Assembly (NCBI RefSeq): GCF_002291145.1
Contig: NZ_NTGE01000080.1
Span: 1 to 64,000, forward strand
Reading direction: 5' to 3'
DNA length: 64,000 bases
Origin: Streptomyces sp. SA15
GTDB taxonomy: Bacteria; Actinomycetota; Actinomycetes; Streptomycetales; Streptomycetaceae
Shown: piece after piece, positions 1 to 10,580 of the stretch
How positions within the stretch are numbered: position 1 is the stretch's first letter
Layout: each line of letters begins with the position of its first letter
Notes under the pieces: model-generated
What the model was told of the DNA's origin: nothing
The model's input: the letters and a program-made list of their open reading frames with translations, nothing else
Database searches by the model: none
Translations under genes and position numbers: made by a program

Positions 1-661
1 AGGTGCCGTGGGGGCGTTCGGGGGTGCCTTCGGAGCGGGGGAAGAACTCGTACCAGGAGCCGTACAGGGCGCGTTCGCGTTCCACCAGCAGCGGCAGGGT
101 CTGCGAGGCGGTGACCATCTCCCGCAGTGGATGCCGGGCCAGCACCGCGTCCACCTCCGGCGTCAACGCGGCGGCGAGACGCGGAGCGACCGGCAGCGAT
201 TCGTCGCGCAACACCTCCGCGGCCGCCAGCACCGCCGCCCGCGCCGGGCCCTGCGGCACTCCGGCCGCCGCCCGCTCGTACAGGTCCGCGCCCTCCTCCA
301 GGACCAGCTCGGTGTCGATCCCCGCCGGGACCTTGATGCGGGCCGTCCGGCGCCAGGTGGACAGCGGGTCGCTCCAGGCCTCGACGCGATACGTCCAGTT
401 GCCCACGACGTCGGGGGTGACCTCGGCGCCCCATCGGTCCGTGCCGGGGGCGAGTTCCCGCATCGGCGTCCACGGGCCGTGCCCGCCCTCGGGATCCGTC
501 AGAACGACGTTGGCGGCGACGGCGTCGTGACCCTCGCGGAACACGGTCGCGGTGACCTCGAACGTCTCGCCCACGACCGCCTTCGCCGGACGTCTGCCGC
601 CTTCCACGGCGGGCCGGACGTCCCGTACCGGGATGCGGCCGATGGCCTGGGTCGAGCTCAT
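1..661 (-). CDS. glgE: GlgE maltosyltransferase, N-terminal part (3' end outside window)
   Basis: Reverse-strand reading frame open to the window edge, about 220 codons. It begins IGRIPVRDVRPAVEGGRRPA and continues with the beta-sandwich N domain (TWRRTARIKVPAGIDTE, LYGSWYEFFPRSEG) typical of alpha-1,4-glucan:maltose-1-phosphate maltosyltransferase, a GH13 enzyme that extends alpha-glucan from maltose-1-phosphate. The catalytic barrel lies beyond base 1. The ATG at 661 has a GGAGGTGA ribosome binding site. The DUF5133 gene is upstream on the same strand and glgX diverges 1.2 kb away, so this is the edge of a glycogen/maltosyl gene cluster. Family assignment rests on recognised N-terminal sequence only. 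Confidence 0.9.
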   Translation of the reverse strand, partial: MSSTQAIGRIPVRDVRPAVEGGRRPAKAVVGETFEVTATVFREGHDAVAANVVLTDPEGGHGPWTPMRELAPGTDRWGAEVTPDVVGNWTYRVEAWSDPLSTWRRTARIKVPAGIDTELVLEEGADLYERAAAGVPQGPARAAVLAAAEVLRDESLPVAPRLAAALTPEVDAVLARHPLREMVTASQTLPLLVERERALYGSWYEFFPRSEGTPERPHGT

Positions 662-732
662 GCATCTCACCTCCGTCGTGCTCGAGGCCGGACCGTGGCC
701 CGGCCGGGGATCCAAGCCGCGCCGGAAGGTGC

Positions 733-1032
733 CTACCTCCCCGCGGGGGAACGCCGGTTCGCCGCCGGAGGGCCGCGTCGGCCGCCGGAACGCGTGCGGG
801 GCCGCTCGTCCTCCTCCCGGAGGTAGGCGACCAGGCTGGTGCACAGATAGCGTTCGGCGGCGTCCGCGGCCTCGCGCGCGCAGCGCTTGCCCATCAGCAC
901 GCAGAGGGTGTAACCCGAGTCCTCGAAGGTGGCCCGGATCCTGCGGTCGTCGGGGGCCGCGAGCATCATGCGCTCCCACGCCCGGTACCGCCGCAGTTGC
1001 CGGGCCACTTCGGCTTTGGCCGGTAGCAGCAT
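733..1032 (-). CDS. DUF5133 family protein
   Basis: About 99 residues, starting MLLPAKAEVARQL and rich in helix-forming residues, with the conserved block TLCVLMGKRCAREAADAAE. This matches the small actinobacterial DUF5133 family, whose function is unknown. The frame is open to 1206, but the ATG at 1032 is preferred because GGAAGGTGA lies 8 bases upstream and family members start at this point. It lies 71 bp upstream of glgE on the same strand and may be cotranscribed with it. The last 25 residues are Arg/Pro/Gly rich and probably disordered. Confidence 0.8.
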   Translation of the reverse strand: MLLPAKAEVARQLRRYRAWERMMLAAPDDRRIRATFEDSGYTLCVLMGKRCAREAADAAERYLCTSLVAYLREEDERPRTRSGGRRGPPAANRRSPAGR

Positions 1033-1334
1033 GGCGCCGTTCACCTTCCAGGGCTCGATGGCACGTCTCCCGACCGTCGGGCGGCGGCCGCGCGCGGACA
1101 CGCACGGATCCGTTACGGTCATCGAGGTCTTCACACATGGTGCACGCACGGCGACCCAGCGTCTTGTTGGATCTTCAACCACTCGGTCGGTCCGCTCGTG
1201 TTGCACGGATGGCGTAGGACCCCCACCCTTGAGGTGACTCGGAAGCGATCAGTGCTCACGCTTCGTGTTCGGGGCCCTGGGCCCCGCAGGGGGCGAGGGG
1301 AAGCGAGAGCTTCGCCGGTGAGGAGCCAACGACG

Positions 1335-1843
1335 ATGAAGACCGCATCGCCCTGCTACTACCACCTCGACGTGGAGGTCAGCCCGGAACGGGTCGGGCAG
1401 GTCAGCCGCATCCTGGCCGCTCACCTCCGGTACTGGGACCTGGAGAACCTGGTCCAGCCCGTCTGCCACGGCGCCGAGCTGCTGCTGAAGGCCATCGACG
1501 AGCATGCCACGGACAAGAACGCGTCGATCGAGATGTGGTGGAACGGCCAGCACCTCATCACCGCCATCGGTGAGAACGACTGCGAGCTGCGCCCGGACCA
1601 GGACCTGCGTGGCTGCCTGGAACACATCGCCGCGATGAGCGACGGCTGGGGCTGCTGCGCCACGGACACCGGCAGCAAGGTCATCTGGTTCTCGCAGCGC
1701 GCCCGGGCCGGCGAACGCGTCCCACTGGTGCCGGTGGCCCCCGCGCCCAGCCTGCGCGAGGGGCTCCAGGTGCCCCGCGAGGTGCCCGTCGCGGCCCTGG
1801 CCGGGCCCGCGAGCACACCGGACGGCGTCCTCGAGGACGCGCG

Positions 1844-1847
<4 letters not shown>
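1335..1847 (+). CDS. RsbW-like ATP-binding (HATPase) regulatory protein
   Basis: 170 residues. Residues about 1-125 resemble the GHKL/HATPase_c fold of anti-sigma-factor kinases. An N-box-like helix (CHGAELLLKAIDEHA) is followed by a beta strand with ENDCELRPD and a C-terminal WGCCATDTGSKVIWF strand where the family has WGxxxxxxGKxVWF. The last 40 residues are Pro/Ala rich. An anti-sigma kinase or related signalling role follows from family knowledge; no partner is adjacent. Its stop overlaps the glgX start (GTGA), so the two genes are translationally coupled. Confidence 0.7.
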
Positions 1848-3985
<2,138 letters not shown>

Positions 3986-4002
3986 CGGGGCGCCGTCGGT
4001 GA

Positions 4003-4080
4003 GCGGGGTCTGGTGCGTCCTGCTGCAAGGCGGAGGGGACCGACGGTATGGGGGAGTCGGCAACCGACGACAGACCCCGC
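4003..4080. terminator. Long-range inverted repeat between convergent glgX and VOC genes
   Basis: GCGGGGTCTG at 4003-4012 is exactly complementary to CAGACCCCGC at 4071-4080, around about 58 bases that can fold internally. It lies between the glgX stop and the end of the convergent VOC gene. A bidirectional terminator is possible, but the arms are far apart and there is no T-tract. Confidence 0.35.
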
Positions 4081-4108
4081 GTTCGCGGCATGCTCCGCCG
4101 GACAGGCC

Positions 4109-4912
4109 CTAGCGTTCGCGGCGCGACGTCACCGTGAACTGCGCGCCGTCCGGGTCGCGCAGCACCGCCTCTTCGGTGCCCTTCGACAGGACGCTGCCGC
4201 CGTGCACCTCCGCGGCCCGCGCACAGGCCGCGACGTCCGTGACCGCGAAGTGGACCTGCCAGTGCGGCCGGATCGTGGGGTCGGGAGCCGAGCCCAGGGC
4301 GCCCGACTCGATCCGGGCCACGATGTCACCCCGGCTGCGCAGCACGACCTCGCCGCCCTCGTAGTGGACCTCGCAGCAGCCGGGACGGTCCGACGCCCAG
4401 TCGAGGACCTCGCCGTAGAAGATCGCGGCGTCGAAGGCGTCGCGCGTGTGGAGCCTGATGAACGCCGGCTGTGCCTGGCGCCAGGTCTCCCAGTCCGCGT
4501 TGAGCTCGCCCTCCCAGATACCGAAGGTGGCACCGTCCCGGTCGGCGAGCAGCGCCGCCCGCCCGGGTGGGAAGGACAGCGGCCCCACCGCCGTCGTACC
4601 ACCGCGCTCCTGCACCCGTGCCACGGCCTCGTCCGCGCTGGGCACGGCGAAGTACGGCGTCCAGGCCACCGCCATCGACCACATGGTGGCGATCGCGGCG
4701 ATCCCGGCCACCGGCGTCCCGTCCGCCAGCGCGACGCGGAAACGGTCGCCCAGCTTCGCCCGCTGCCACTGCCAGCCCAGCACGGCCGTGTAGAACTCCT
4801 CCGTCGCCTCGAGGTCACGGCTGGTCAGACTGACCCAGCAGGGCGCGCCGAACACGGAGTGTGTGGACAGGCGGTCCTTGGTGGCGCTGGGGGGTCTCAC
4901 GTCGTAGTTCAT
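4109..4912 (-). CDS. Two-domain VOC/glyoxalase-like protein
   Basis: 267 residues with two consecutive vicinal-oxygen-chelate modules. The first begins GAPCWVSLTSRDLEATEEFY and the second includes FIRLHTRDAFDAAIFYGEV, both typical bleomycin-resistance/glyoxalase strand-helix starts. VOC proteins act as dioxygenases, isomerases or drug-binding proteins; the substrate cannot be read here. Two-module versions are common in Streptomyces as putative hydroxylases or binding proteins. The start MNYDVRPPSATKD at 4912 has no strong ribosome binding site. It appears monocistronic and converges on glgX. Confidence 0.85.
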   Translation of the reverse strand: MNYDVRPPSATKDRLSTHSVFGAPCWVSLTSRDLEATEEFYTAVLGWQWQRAKLGDRFRVALADGTPVAGIAAIATMWSMAVAWTPYFAVPSADEAVARVQERGGTTAVGPLSFPPGRAALLADRDGATFGIWEGELNADWETWRQAQPAFIRLHTRDAFDAAIFYGEVLDWASDRPGCCEVHYEGGEVVLRSRGDIVARIESGALGSAPDPTIRPHWQVHFAVTDVAACARAAEVHGGSVLSKGTEEAVLRDPDGAQFTVTSRRER

Positions 4913-5083
4913 GACAGTCAGTCCTGTCCTGCTCTCGCCGGCCGGGGGCCACGGGTTCTCGTCCCAGTGTCCGACCGGAACCGCTCGGGGCGCCTGCCGA
5001 GTACCCCGGTGGCGGCACCGAAACGATGGCCCGTCCGCGTCGCGTCCGGTGGCGCGCGCACGGACGAGTGACAGGATGGATGC

Positions 5084-5416
5084 GTGTCACCACTACCGCA
5101 CGAGCCGGATGAGTCGGACCGCATCTTCGAGCTCCAGGAAGAGGTCGACCAGCTCAAGGAAGCCGTCGCCTCGCACGCCGTCGTGGATCAGGCGATCGGC
5201 ATGGTCGTCGCCCTCGGCAGGGTGACGCCGGACCAGGGCTGGCAAGTACTGAAGGAAGTCTCCCAGCACACCAACATCAAGCTCCGCAATGTGGCGGACC
5301 TGATACTGATCTGGGGCCGCTCCGGGGACATGCCCCCGGAGATCCGCGCCGAGCTGGAGGACGCCCTCGATCGCTACGGTCCGACACAGATTCCGGGCGT
5401 GCCGCCGCCGGAGTGA
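5084..5416 (+). CDS. ANTAR-domain protein
   Basis: 110 residues. After a short acidic helix (IFELQEEVDQLKEAVASHAV) comes an ANTAR-type RNA-binding helical core, VVDQAIGMVVALGRVTPDQG, with the usual QA.GM pattern near the start. ANTAR domains bind paired hairpins in nascent RNA to prevent termination. There is no receiver or GAF domain, so its input must come from elsewhere. GTG start. It converges on the sigma-factor gene, with a shared hairpin over its stop codon. Confidence 0.75.
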   Translation: MSPLPHEPDESDRIFELQEEVDQLKEAVASHAVVDQAIGMVVALGRVTPDQGWQVLKEVSQHTNIKLRNVADLILIWGRSGDMPPEIRAELEDALDRYGPTQIPGVPPPE

Positions 5417-5427
5417 CGGCGGCGGCA
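5400..5427. terminator. Bidirectional terminator hairpin overlapping a stop codon
   Basis: TGCCGCCGCC at 5400-5409 pairs perfectly with GGCGGCGGCA at 5418-5427 around an 8-base loop containing the ANTAR gene stop codon. Only a few bases separate it from the end of the convergent sigma-factor gene, so it probably ends both transcripts. No T-tract is seen, as is usual in high-GC actinobacteria. Confidence 0.65.
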
Positions 5428-5431
5428 TGGC

Positions 5432-6223
5432 TCACCGGGCCTCGGTGAGGATCTCCTCGCGCAACCGGTCGAAGCAGCCGCTCAGCAGCCGGGAGACGTG
5501 CATCTGCGAGATGCCGAGCTGCTCCGCGATGTGGCTCTGCGTCATACCCCGGAAGAAGCGCAGGTAGAGGATGGTCCGCTCGCGCTCGGGCAGCGCCTCC
5601 AGGCAGGGCCGGACGGCCACCCGGTCGACGACCACGTCGAAGGCGGGGTCCGGGCCGCCGATCGCGTCCCCGAGGGCGTACCCGTCGGTGCCGGGCATCT
5701 CGGCCTCCAGCGACAGCGCCGTGAAACACTCCAGCGCCTCGATGCCGGTGCGCGCCTCGCTCTCGCTCATGTGCGCGTACTGGGCGATCTCGGCCACGGT
5801 CGGCGGCCGCCCCGGCGTCGTCTGCGACAGGTCCTTCGCGGCCTGCCGGACCCGGTTGCGCAGGTCCTGCACCCGGCGCGGCACGTGCAGGGTCCACATG
5901 TGGTCACGGAAGTGCCGCTTGATCTCACCGGTGACGGTCGGCACGGCGTACGCCTCGAAGGCACAGCCGCGCGCCGGGTCGTAGTGGTCGACGGCTTTGA
6001 CGAGACCGAGGGCGGCCACCTGGTACAGGTCCTCGAGGGACTCGCCCCGCCCCCGGAAACGGACGGCGATCCGCTCGGCCATGGGCAGCCAGGCCTCCAC
6101 CAGCTCGTCCCGGAGCGCCTTGCGCTCGGGGCCCGCGGGCATCCGCGCGAGCCGTTCGAAGTCCGAGGCGGTGTCGGGGGCGTCGTCGTGCGGATGCGGC
6201 TTCGTCTTGCCGGTGACAGGCAT
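5432..6223 (-). CDS. RNA polymerase sigma factor, SigF/SigB type
   Basis: 263 residues with regions 2, 3 and 4 of the stress/sporulation sigma family. Region 2 has YQVAALGLVKAVDHYDPARG and FEAYAVPTVTGEIKRHFRDH, region 3 has RPPTVAEIAQYAHMSESEA, and region 4 ends with the helix-turn-helix QSHIAEQLGISQMHVSRLL. It directs RNA polymerase to an alternative promoter set and would normally be controlled by an anti-sigma/anti-anti-sigma pair, not visible here. The ATG at 6223 is chosen over the longer frame because GGGAGGTG lies 7 bases upstream and family members start here. The SigF-like group is clear; the exact paralogue is not. Confidence 0.9.
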   Translation of the reverse strand: MPVTGKTKPHPHDDAPDTASDFERLARMPAGPERKALRDELVEAWLPMAERIAVRFRGRGESLEDLYQVAALGLVKAVDHYDPARGCAFEAYAVPTVTGEIKRHFRDHMWTLHVPRRVQDLRNRVRQAAKDLSQTTPGRPPTVAEIAQYAHMSESEARTGIEALECFTALSLEAEMPGTDGYALGDAIGGPDPAFDVVVDRVAVRPCLEALPERERTILYLRFFRGMTQSHIAEQLGISQMHVSRLLSGCFDRLREEILTEAR

Positions 6224-6438
6224 GCCGCGCACCTCCCTCAGCAGGTGCTGGATGGACAGACACCGTGGGAGGCGCGGGCGCGGATCAGCGGAGAACACCC
6301 CGGGGCCCCGGCGGCTGGGCGGGTCTCCCACGGATGGTGCCTCCTGTCCGAAGCACTGAAGTGGGCATTCCCTGAGGCGGCGAAGATGAAACAATTCCGG
6401 CAATACGGGCACATCGTGATTTGAACGTTCCTTGGCTT

Positions 6439-6463
6439 CATTATCTCTGCTACAGAGCTAATG
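6439..6463. promoter_or_regulatory. Palindromic MarR-type operator
   Basis: CATTATCTCTG at 6439-6449 and CAGAGCTAATG at 6453-6463 are inverted copies matching at 10 of 11 positions around CTA. It ends 8 bases before the MarR start at 6472, so a bound dimer would block transcription initiation. AT content is far above the surroundings. Autoregulation of the MarR-ABC operon is inferred. Confidence 0.7.
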
Positions 6464-6471
6464 TCGGTGAC

Positions 6472-6939
6472 GTGGAACCAGATGCGGAACCGGAGACTTT
6501 CCCCGAGGAGCTCGCCGACGCGCTCGTCGGCGTCCAGCGGCTGATCCGGCGCCGGGTGCGCCGCGAGATGCCCGACCCGCCGCTGCGCGGCGCCGAGGTG
6601 GAGCTGCTGCGGCTGGTCGTGGACCGGCCCGGCATCGGCATCTCGGACGCCGCCAAGGACCTGTACCTGGCGAGCAATTCGGTCTCGACGCTGGTCAACC
6701 AGCTGTCCCGGCGGGGCTATCTGGTCCGCGAGACGGACCCGGCCGACCGGCGCGCGGCACGCCTGCTGCCGACCCCGGCGGCCGAAGCCAGGCTGCGCGC
6801 GTGGCGCGAGCGGCGCGCCGATCTCGTACGGCACCAGGTGTCCCGTCTCGACGATGCGGACCGGGACGCCCTGCGCGCCGCCGTACCGGCCCTGCGCAAG
6901 CTGGCCGTCACCCTGCACGAGGAGGCCGAGGAATCATGA
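6472..6939 (+). CDS. MarR family transcriptional regulator
   Basis: 155 residues from the GTG at 6472. The winged-helix core includes GISDAAKDLYLASNSVSTLV (recognition region) and the wing ETDPADRRAARLLPT, both classic MarR. The frame opens upstream to a TTG at 6421, but that start would put the palindrome inside the gene. The GTG just after the palindrome is therefore preferred, possibly on a leaderless transcript. It overlaps the ABC ATPase start by ATGA, so it is the first gene of a three-gene export operon and probably represses it in response to an exported compound. Confidence 0.85.
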   Translation: MEPDAEPETFPEELADALVGVQRLIRRRVRREMPDPPLRGAEVELLRLVVDRPGIGISDAAKDLYLASNSVSTLVNQLSRRGYLVRETDPADRRAARLLPTPAAEARLRAWRERRADLVRHQVSRLDDADRDALRAAVPALRKLAVTLHEEAEES

Positions 6940-7826
6940 CGCCGGATGCCGCCGCGGCGCGGGCACGGACGGCCCCGCCGCCGTCCGGGCGGGCCGAGGC
7001 CGTCGCCTGCACTCGGCTCGCCTACTCCTTCGGCGAGACGAACGCGGTCGACGGGCTCGACCTGTCGGTGGGGGAGGGCGAGGTCTTCGGACTGCTCGGC
7101 CCGAACGGCGCCGGGAAGACCACGGCCATCCGCTGCATGACCACCCTCCTGCCGGTCCCGGCCGGCATGATCCGTGTCTTCGGCCGCGACGCCGCCGAGG
7201 ACGCCATGGCGGTACGACGCCTGCTGGGGTACGTGCCGCAGCAACTGTCCGCCGACGCGGGCCTCACCGGCCGGGAGAACGTCGCCCTGTTCGCCCGGGT
7301 CTTCGACGTCCCCCGCCGGGAACGCGCGGAACGCGTCGGCCAAGCTCTGGCCGCAGTCGGTCTCACCGACGCCGCCGACCGGCTCGCCGGCACCTACTCC
7401 GGCGGTATGATCCGCCGCCTCGAACTCGCCCAGGCCCTGGTCAGCGCGCCCCGCCTGCTGATCCTCGACGAACCGACCATCGGCCTCGACCCCATCGCCC
7501 GCACCGGCGTGTGGGAGCACATCAACGCCGTCCGCGCGGCCACCGGCATGACCGTGCTGGTCACCACCCATTACATGGACGAGGCCGACCAGTACTGCGA
7601 CCGGGTCGGCCTCATGCACCGCGGCCGCATCCGGGCCCTCGGCACCCCGGCCGAACTCAGGCAGGGGCTCGGCGAGCGCCGGCGCGCCGCGGGCGCGGTG
7701 GCCACGGACCCGCTGCCCACGTTGGAGGACGTCTTCCGCGACATCGCCGGCAGCGGCCTCGACGACCAGTCAGGAGATTTCCGCGATGTCCGAAGCACCC
7801 GCCGCACCGCCCACCGCGTCGGCTGA
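6936..7826 (+). CDS. ABC exporter ATP-binding protein (DrrA type)
   Basis: 296 residues. Walker A GPNGAGKTT, signature YSGGMIRRLELAQAL, Walker B LLILDEPTIGLDP and the H-loop TTHYMDEAD are all present. The C-terminal domain (TDPLPTLEDVFRDIAGSGL) is characteristic of DrrA/NodI-like drug-export ATPases. It starts by ATGA overlap with the MarR gene and overlaps the permease by 41 bp. It should power efflux through the next gene's product; the substrate is unknown. Confidence 0.92.
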   Translation: MTPDAAAARARTAPPPSGRAEAVACTRLAYSFGETNAVDGLDLSVGEGEVFGLLGPNGAGKTTAIRCMTTLLPVPAGMIRVFGRDAAEDAMAVRRLLGYVPQQLSADAGLTGRENVALFARVFDVPRRERAERVGQALAAVGLTDAADRLAGTYSGGMIRRLELAQALVSAPRLLILDEPTIGLDPIARTGVWEHINAVRAATGMTVLVTTHYMDEADQYCDRVGLMHRGRIRALGTPAELRQGLGERRRAAGAVATDPLPTLEDVFRDIAGSGLDDQSGDFRDVRSTRRTAHRVG

Positions 7827-8646
7827 CCGCTCCCGCGAAGGCGGCATCGACCTGCTGCTGCGGCCGCCCGAGCCCCGCGCGGGCTGGCGGCTGCTGCCCA
7901 CGCGGGTCGTGGCGATGTGCGCCGTGGAACTGCAGAAGTTGCGCCACGACCGCACCGAGCTGTACACCCGGGCGGTTCAGCCGGCCCTCTGGCTGCTGAT
8001 CTTCGGTCAGACCTTCACCCGCATCAAGGCGATCCCCACCCCCGGCATCCCCTACATCGACTACCTGGCCCCCGGCATCATCGCCCAGTCCGCGATGTTC
8101 ATCGCCATCTTCTACGGCATCCAGATCATCTGGGAGCGCGACGCCGGCATCCTGAACAAGCTGCTGGTCACACCGACCCCGCGCTCGGCTCTGATCACCG
8201 GCAAGGCATTCGCGGCCGGGGTGAAGTCGCTGATCCAGGCCGTCGTCGTGATCGTCATCGCCGCAACTCTCGGCGTGGCCCTGACCTGGAATCCGCTCAG
8301 GCTCCTCGGTGTCGCGGCGGTGGTGATCCTCGGCTCCGCCTTCTTCTCCTGCCTGTCGATGACCATCGCCGGCATCGTGCTCAGCCGGGACCGGCTGATG
8401 GGCTTCGGCCAGGCGATCACCATGCCGCTGTTCTTCGGGTCCAACGCTCTGTACCCCCTGTCCGTGATGCCGGGCTGGTTGCAGGCGGTCAGCAAGGTCA
8501 ACCCCCTCAGCTACCAGGTGGACGCCCTGCGCGGCCTGCTCCTCGGCACCCCGGCACATCTGGCACTGGACTTCGCGGTGCTCCTGGTGGCCGCCGCGCT
8601 CGGCATCACCGCGGCCTCCTCCCTCCTGGGCCGCCTGGCCCGCTGA
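7786..8646 (+). CDS. ABC-2 type permease (DrrB type)
   Basis: 286 residues. A cytoplasmic N-terminus is followed by about six hydrophobic segments, including PGIIAQSAMFIAIFYGIQII, IVIAATLGVALTWNPLRLLG and ITMPLFFGSNALYPLSVMPG. The ABC-2 signature LFFGSNALYPLSVMPGWLQ near residue 225 is typical of DrrB. AGGAG precedes the ATG at 7786, inside the end of the ATPase gene. It forms the membrane part of the MarR-controlled exporter. Confidence 0.92.
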   Translation: MSEAPAAPPTASADRSREGGIDLLLRPPEPRAGWRLLPTRVVAMCAVELQKLRHDRTELYTRAVQPALWLLIFGQTFTRIKAIPTPGIPYIDYLAPGIIAQSAMFIAIFYGIQIIWERDAGILNKLLVTPTPRSALITGKAFAAGVKSLIQAVVVIVIAATLGVALTWNPLRLLGVAAVVILGSAFFSCLSMTIAGIVLSRDRLMGFGQAITMPLFFGSNALYPLSVMPGWLQAVSKVNPLSYQVDALRGLLLGTPAHLALDFAVLLVAAALGITAASSLLGRLAR

Positions 8647-8724
8647 TCACCCCCCGGAACGTGATGTGCGGCACGCGCCGGCACCCCGCCCCGGGGCCCG
8701 AGAGCGGATTCTTCCTGCGCACGG

Positions 8725-8807
8725 CTTGATCACCGATCAAGAGGACGAATTCGCTGGCCACAGCGCATTCCGCTCATTTGACAGTGCGCTGAGCGCAAAG
8801 ATAGGAA
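8725..8807 (+). promoter_or_regulatory. Inverted repeat and likely housekeeping promoter
   Basis: CTTGATC-ACC-GATCAAG at 8725-8741 is a perfect inverted repeat that could terminate the exporter operon or bind a regulator. Downstream, TTGACA at 8778-8783 and TAGGAA at 8802-8807 are 18 bases apart, a plausible -35/-10 pair for the gene starting at 8836. Confidence 0.5.
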
Positions 8808-8835
8808 GCAGCTCTCTGAGGTCGAGAGGTGGACT

Positions 8836-9363
8836 GTGTACGAGCCCAACGTGGTCGGGGACTGGCAGGAGTACGACGAGCATGCCGGTCTGCATGTCCG
8901 CGTCCACCGTCTGGAAGCGGCCGAGCCGCCGCGCGGCCGGGACGACGCCGCCGAAGGGCTGACGTACTTCAGGGTCCGCGTGACCGTCGAGAACCGCGGC
9001 AGCCGGCACTTCGGCATCCACCTCGAGGACGGCCAGATCGACGTACGGATCGGCCCCGACGGGGAGAGCGCCTTCATCGACTGGCGCAACTCGCAGTTCA
9101 TCGAGGGCTTCGACGTCTACCCGCTGCGCCGGGCGACCGCCGTGCTGTACGCGGCCGGTCCGGAGGCCTCCCTGAGTCAGGTGGACATCCAGATCCAGCT
9201 GCGGGTCGACGACGAGTGGGCCGACCGCCGGCTGTGGGCGGGCGGCATCGGCCTGCACGAGGGGACCGCCGGTGCCTGCGCCCACGCGGGCGCGGGGCGG
9301 GAGAGCCTGGCGCACCAGGTGAGCAACTTCCTGCGGGACCAGGCTGAAGAGGGCTCCGCCTGA
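8836..9363 (+). CDS. Conserved hypothetical protein
   Basis: 175 residues, soluble, with alternating hydrophobic positions consistent with a beta-sandwich (TYFRVRVTVENRGSRHFGIH, VDIQIQLRVDDEWADRRLW). No signal peptide, membrane segment or catalytic motif is visible. I do not recognise a characterised family; similar actinobacterial hypothetical proteins exist to my knowledge. GAGAGGTGG precedes the GTG start, and a promoter-like sequence lies upstream, so it is probably a single-gene transcript. It ends 12 bp before a short inverted-repeat element. Confidence 0.75.
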   Translation: MYEPNVVGDWQEYDEHAGLHVRVHRLEAAEPPRGRDDAAEGLTYFRVRVTVENRGSRHFGIHLEDGQIDVRIGPDGESAFIDWRNSQFIEGFDVYPLRRATAVLYAAGPEASLSQVDIQIQLRVDDEWADRRLWAGGIGLHEGTAGACAHAGAGRESLAHQVSNFLRDQAEEGSA

Positions 9364-9375
9364 CACGGGCTCTCA

Positions 9376-9578
9376 GAGCCTGTGTCACATCCCCGGTCGG
9401 GCGCGCGACGCCTGGCACGCACTCCCCCACTGCCTTAAAGGCGTGGGGGGACCCCCAGCCGCGTTGCCGAATCGCCCACGTGGCTCCTCCCCCACGCTCG
9501 AACCGGCTTCGCCGACTCGCGCGGGGGCACCCCCATCGCCGCCGCGCGCTGATCCGACCGGGGATGTGACACAGGCTC
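9376..9578. mobile_element. MITE-like element, copy 1 (203 bp)
   Basis: The first 25 bases (GAGCCTGTGTCACATCCCC...) are perfectly inverted at the other end, and both ends are flanked by TCA (9373-9375 and 9579-9581). Terminal GAG and a 3-bp TNA duplication fit the IS5-type (IS1031 subgroup) pattern, but there is no transposase, so this is a non-autonomous element. The interior has further hairpins. It lies between convergent genes; the right TCA is the stop codon of hemC. A shortened relative is at 29696-29795. Confidence 0.75.
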
Positions 9579-10514
9579 TCAGTGCGGGATGCCGTCGATG
9601 ATCTCGCGGGCGCCCTGCCGCAGCAGGGCCACGGCGACCGAGGTGCCGAGCGTGGCCGGGTCGAGCCGGCCGGCCCATTCGTGGGCGTTCAGCCGGGTCT
9701 TTCCGTCCGGGGTGAAGACACAGGCCCGCAGGGAGAGTTCGCCGCCGCGGTCCACGCGCGCGTACCCGGCGATAGGGCTGTTGCAGTGGCCCTGCAGGAC
9801 GTGCAGGAACATGCGTTCCGCGGTGGCTTCCCGGTGCGTGTTCGAGTCCCCGAGCGCGCTGACCACGTCGATGAGCTCGGTGTCGCCCTCGCGGCACTGC
9901 AGGGCGAGGATGCCCGCGCCGATCGGCGGCATCATCGTCTCGGGGGAGAGGACATCGCTGATCACGTCCCGTCGGTCGATGCGCTCCAGGCCGGAGACCG
10001 CGAGCAGCAGGGCGTCCGCCTCGCCGGCCGCCAGCTTGGCCAGACGCCGGTTGGCGTTGCCGCGGAACGGCACGCACTGAAGGTGCGGGTGGGTCGCGGC
10101 CAGCTGCGCGACCCGGCGGACCGAGGAGGTGCCGATCCGGGTTCCGGCCGGAAGTTCGTCCAGGGTGAGCCCGCCCGGGTGGACGAGGGCGTCGCGGATG
10201 TCGTCCCGCTCCAGGAACGCGGCGAACGTCGTGCCCGCGGGCAGCGGCCGGTCGGCGGGCACGTCCTTGACGCAGTGCACCGCGAGATCCGCCTCGCCGG
10301 CCAGCAGCGCGGCGTCCACCTCCTTGGTGAACGCCCCCTTGCCCTCGACCTTGGACAGATCGCCCATCCACTTGTCACCGGTCGTCTTCACCGGCACGAC
10401 CTCGGTGCGCAGCTGGGGGTGAAGGGCCGTCAGCTCGGCGCGTACCCGCTCCACTTGGGCGAGCGCCATGGGCGAGTCGCGGGAGACGATACGGATCAGT
10501 TCGGGGACGGACAT
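9579..10514 (-). CDS. hemC: Porphobilinogen deaminase (hydroxymethylbilane synthase)
   Basis: 311 residues, normal for HemC, which condenses four porphobilinogen units in tetrapyrrole synthesis. Motifs are [49 protein letters not shown] and the cofactor cysteine in [13 protein letters not shown]. The usual RGNVDTRL segment reads RGNANRRL, and other hem genes are absent, so this may be a second paralogue rather than the housekeeping copy. It starts only 14 bp after a strong hairpin assigned to the upstream gene. Confidence 0.88.
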   Translation of the reverse strand: MSVPELIRIVSRDSPMALAQVERVRAELTALHPQLRTEVVPVKTTGDKWMGDLSKVEGKGAFTKEVDAALLAGEADLAVHCVKDVPADRPLPAGTTFAAFLERDDIRDALVHPGGLTLDELPAGTRIGTSSVRRVAQLAATHPHLQCVPFRGNANRRLAKLAAGEADALLLAVSGLERIDRRDVISDVLSPETMMPPIGAGILALQCREGDTELIDVVSALGDSNTHREATAERMFLHVLQGHCNSPIAGYARVDRGGELSLRACVFTPDGKTRLNAHEWAGRLDPATLGTSVAVALLRQGAREIIDGIPH

Positions 10515-10527
10515 GCGGACACGATAG

Positions 10528-10567
10528 CGTCCTCCCGGGTCCGGGCCGGTCCGGACCCGGGAGGACG
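10528..10567 (-). terminator. Strong hairpin terminator after the NPP1-like gene
   Basis: A perfect 17-bp stem: 10528-10544 (CGTCCTCCCGGGTCCGG) pairs with 10551-10567 around a 6-base loop. It lies 13 bp beyond the stop of the NPP1-like gene and immediately before hemC on the same strand, so hemC either needs read-through or has a promoter overlapping the hairpin. Confidence 0.75.
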
Positions 10568-10580
10568 AAGCGGCCGACGG

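Noticed and set aside
9361..9375. Third MITE copy suggested by a right-end-like sequence
   Set aside because: Only 13 bases match with no partner end; may be a nested relic or coincidence.
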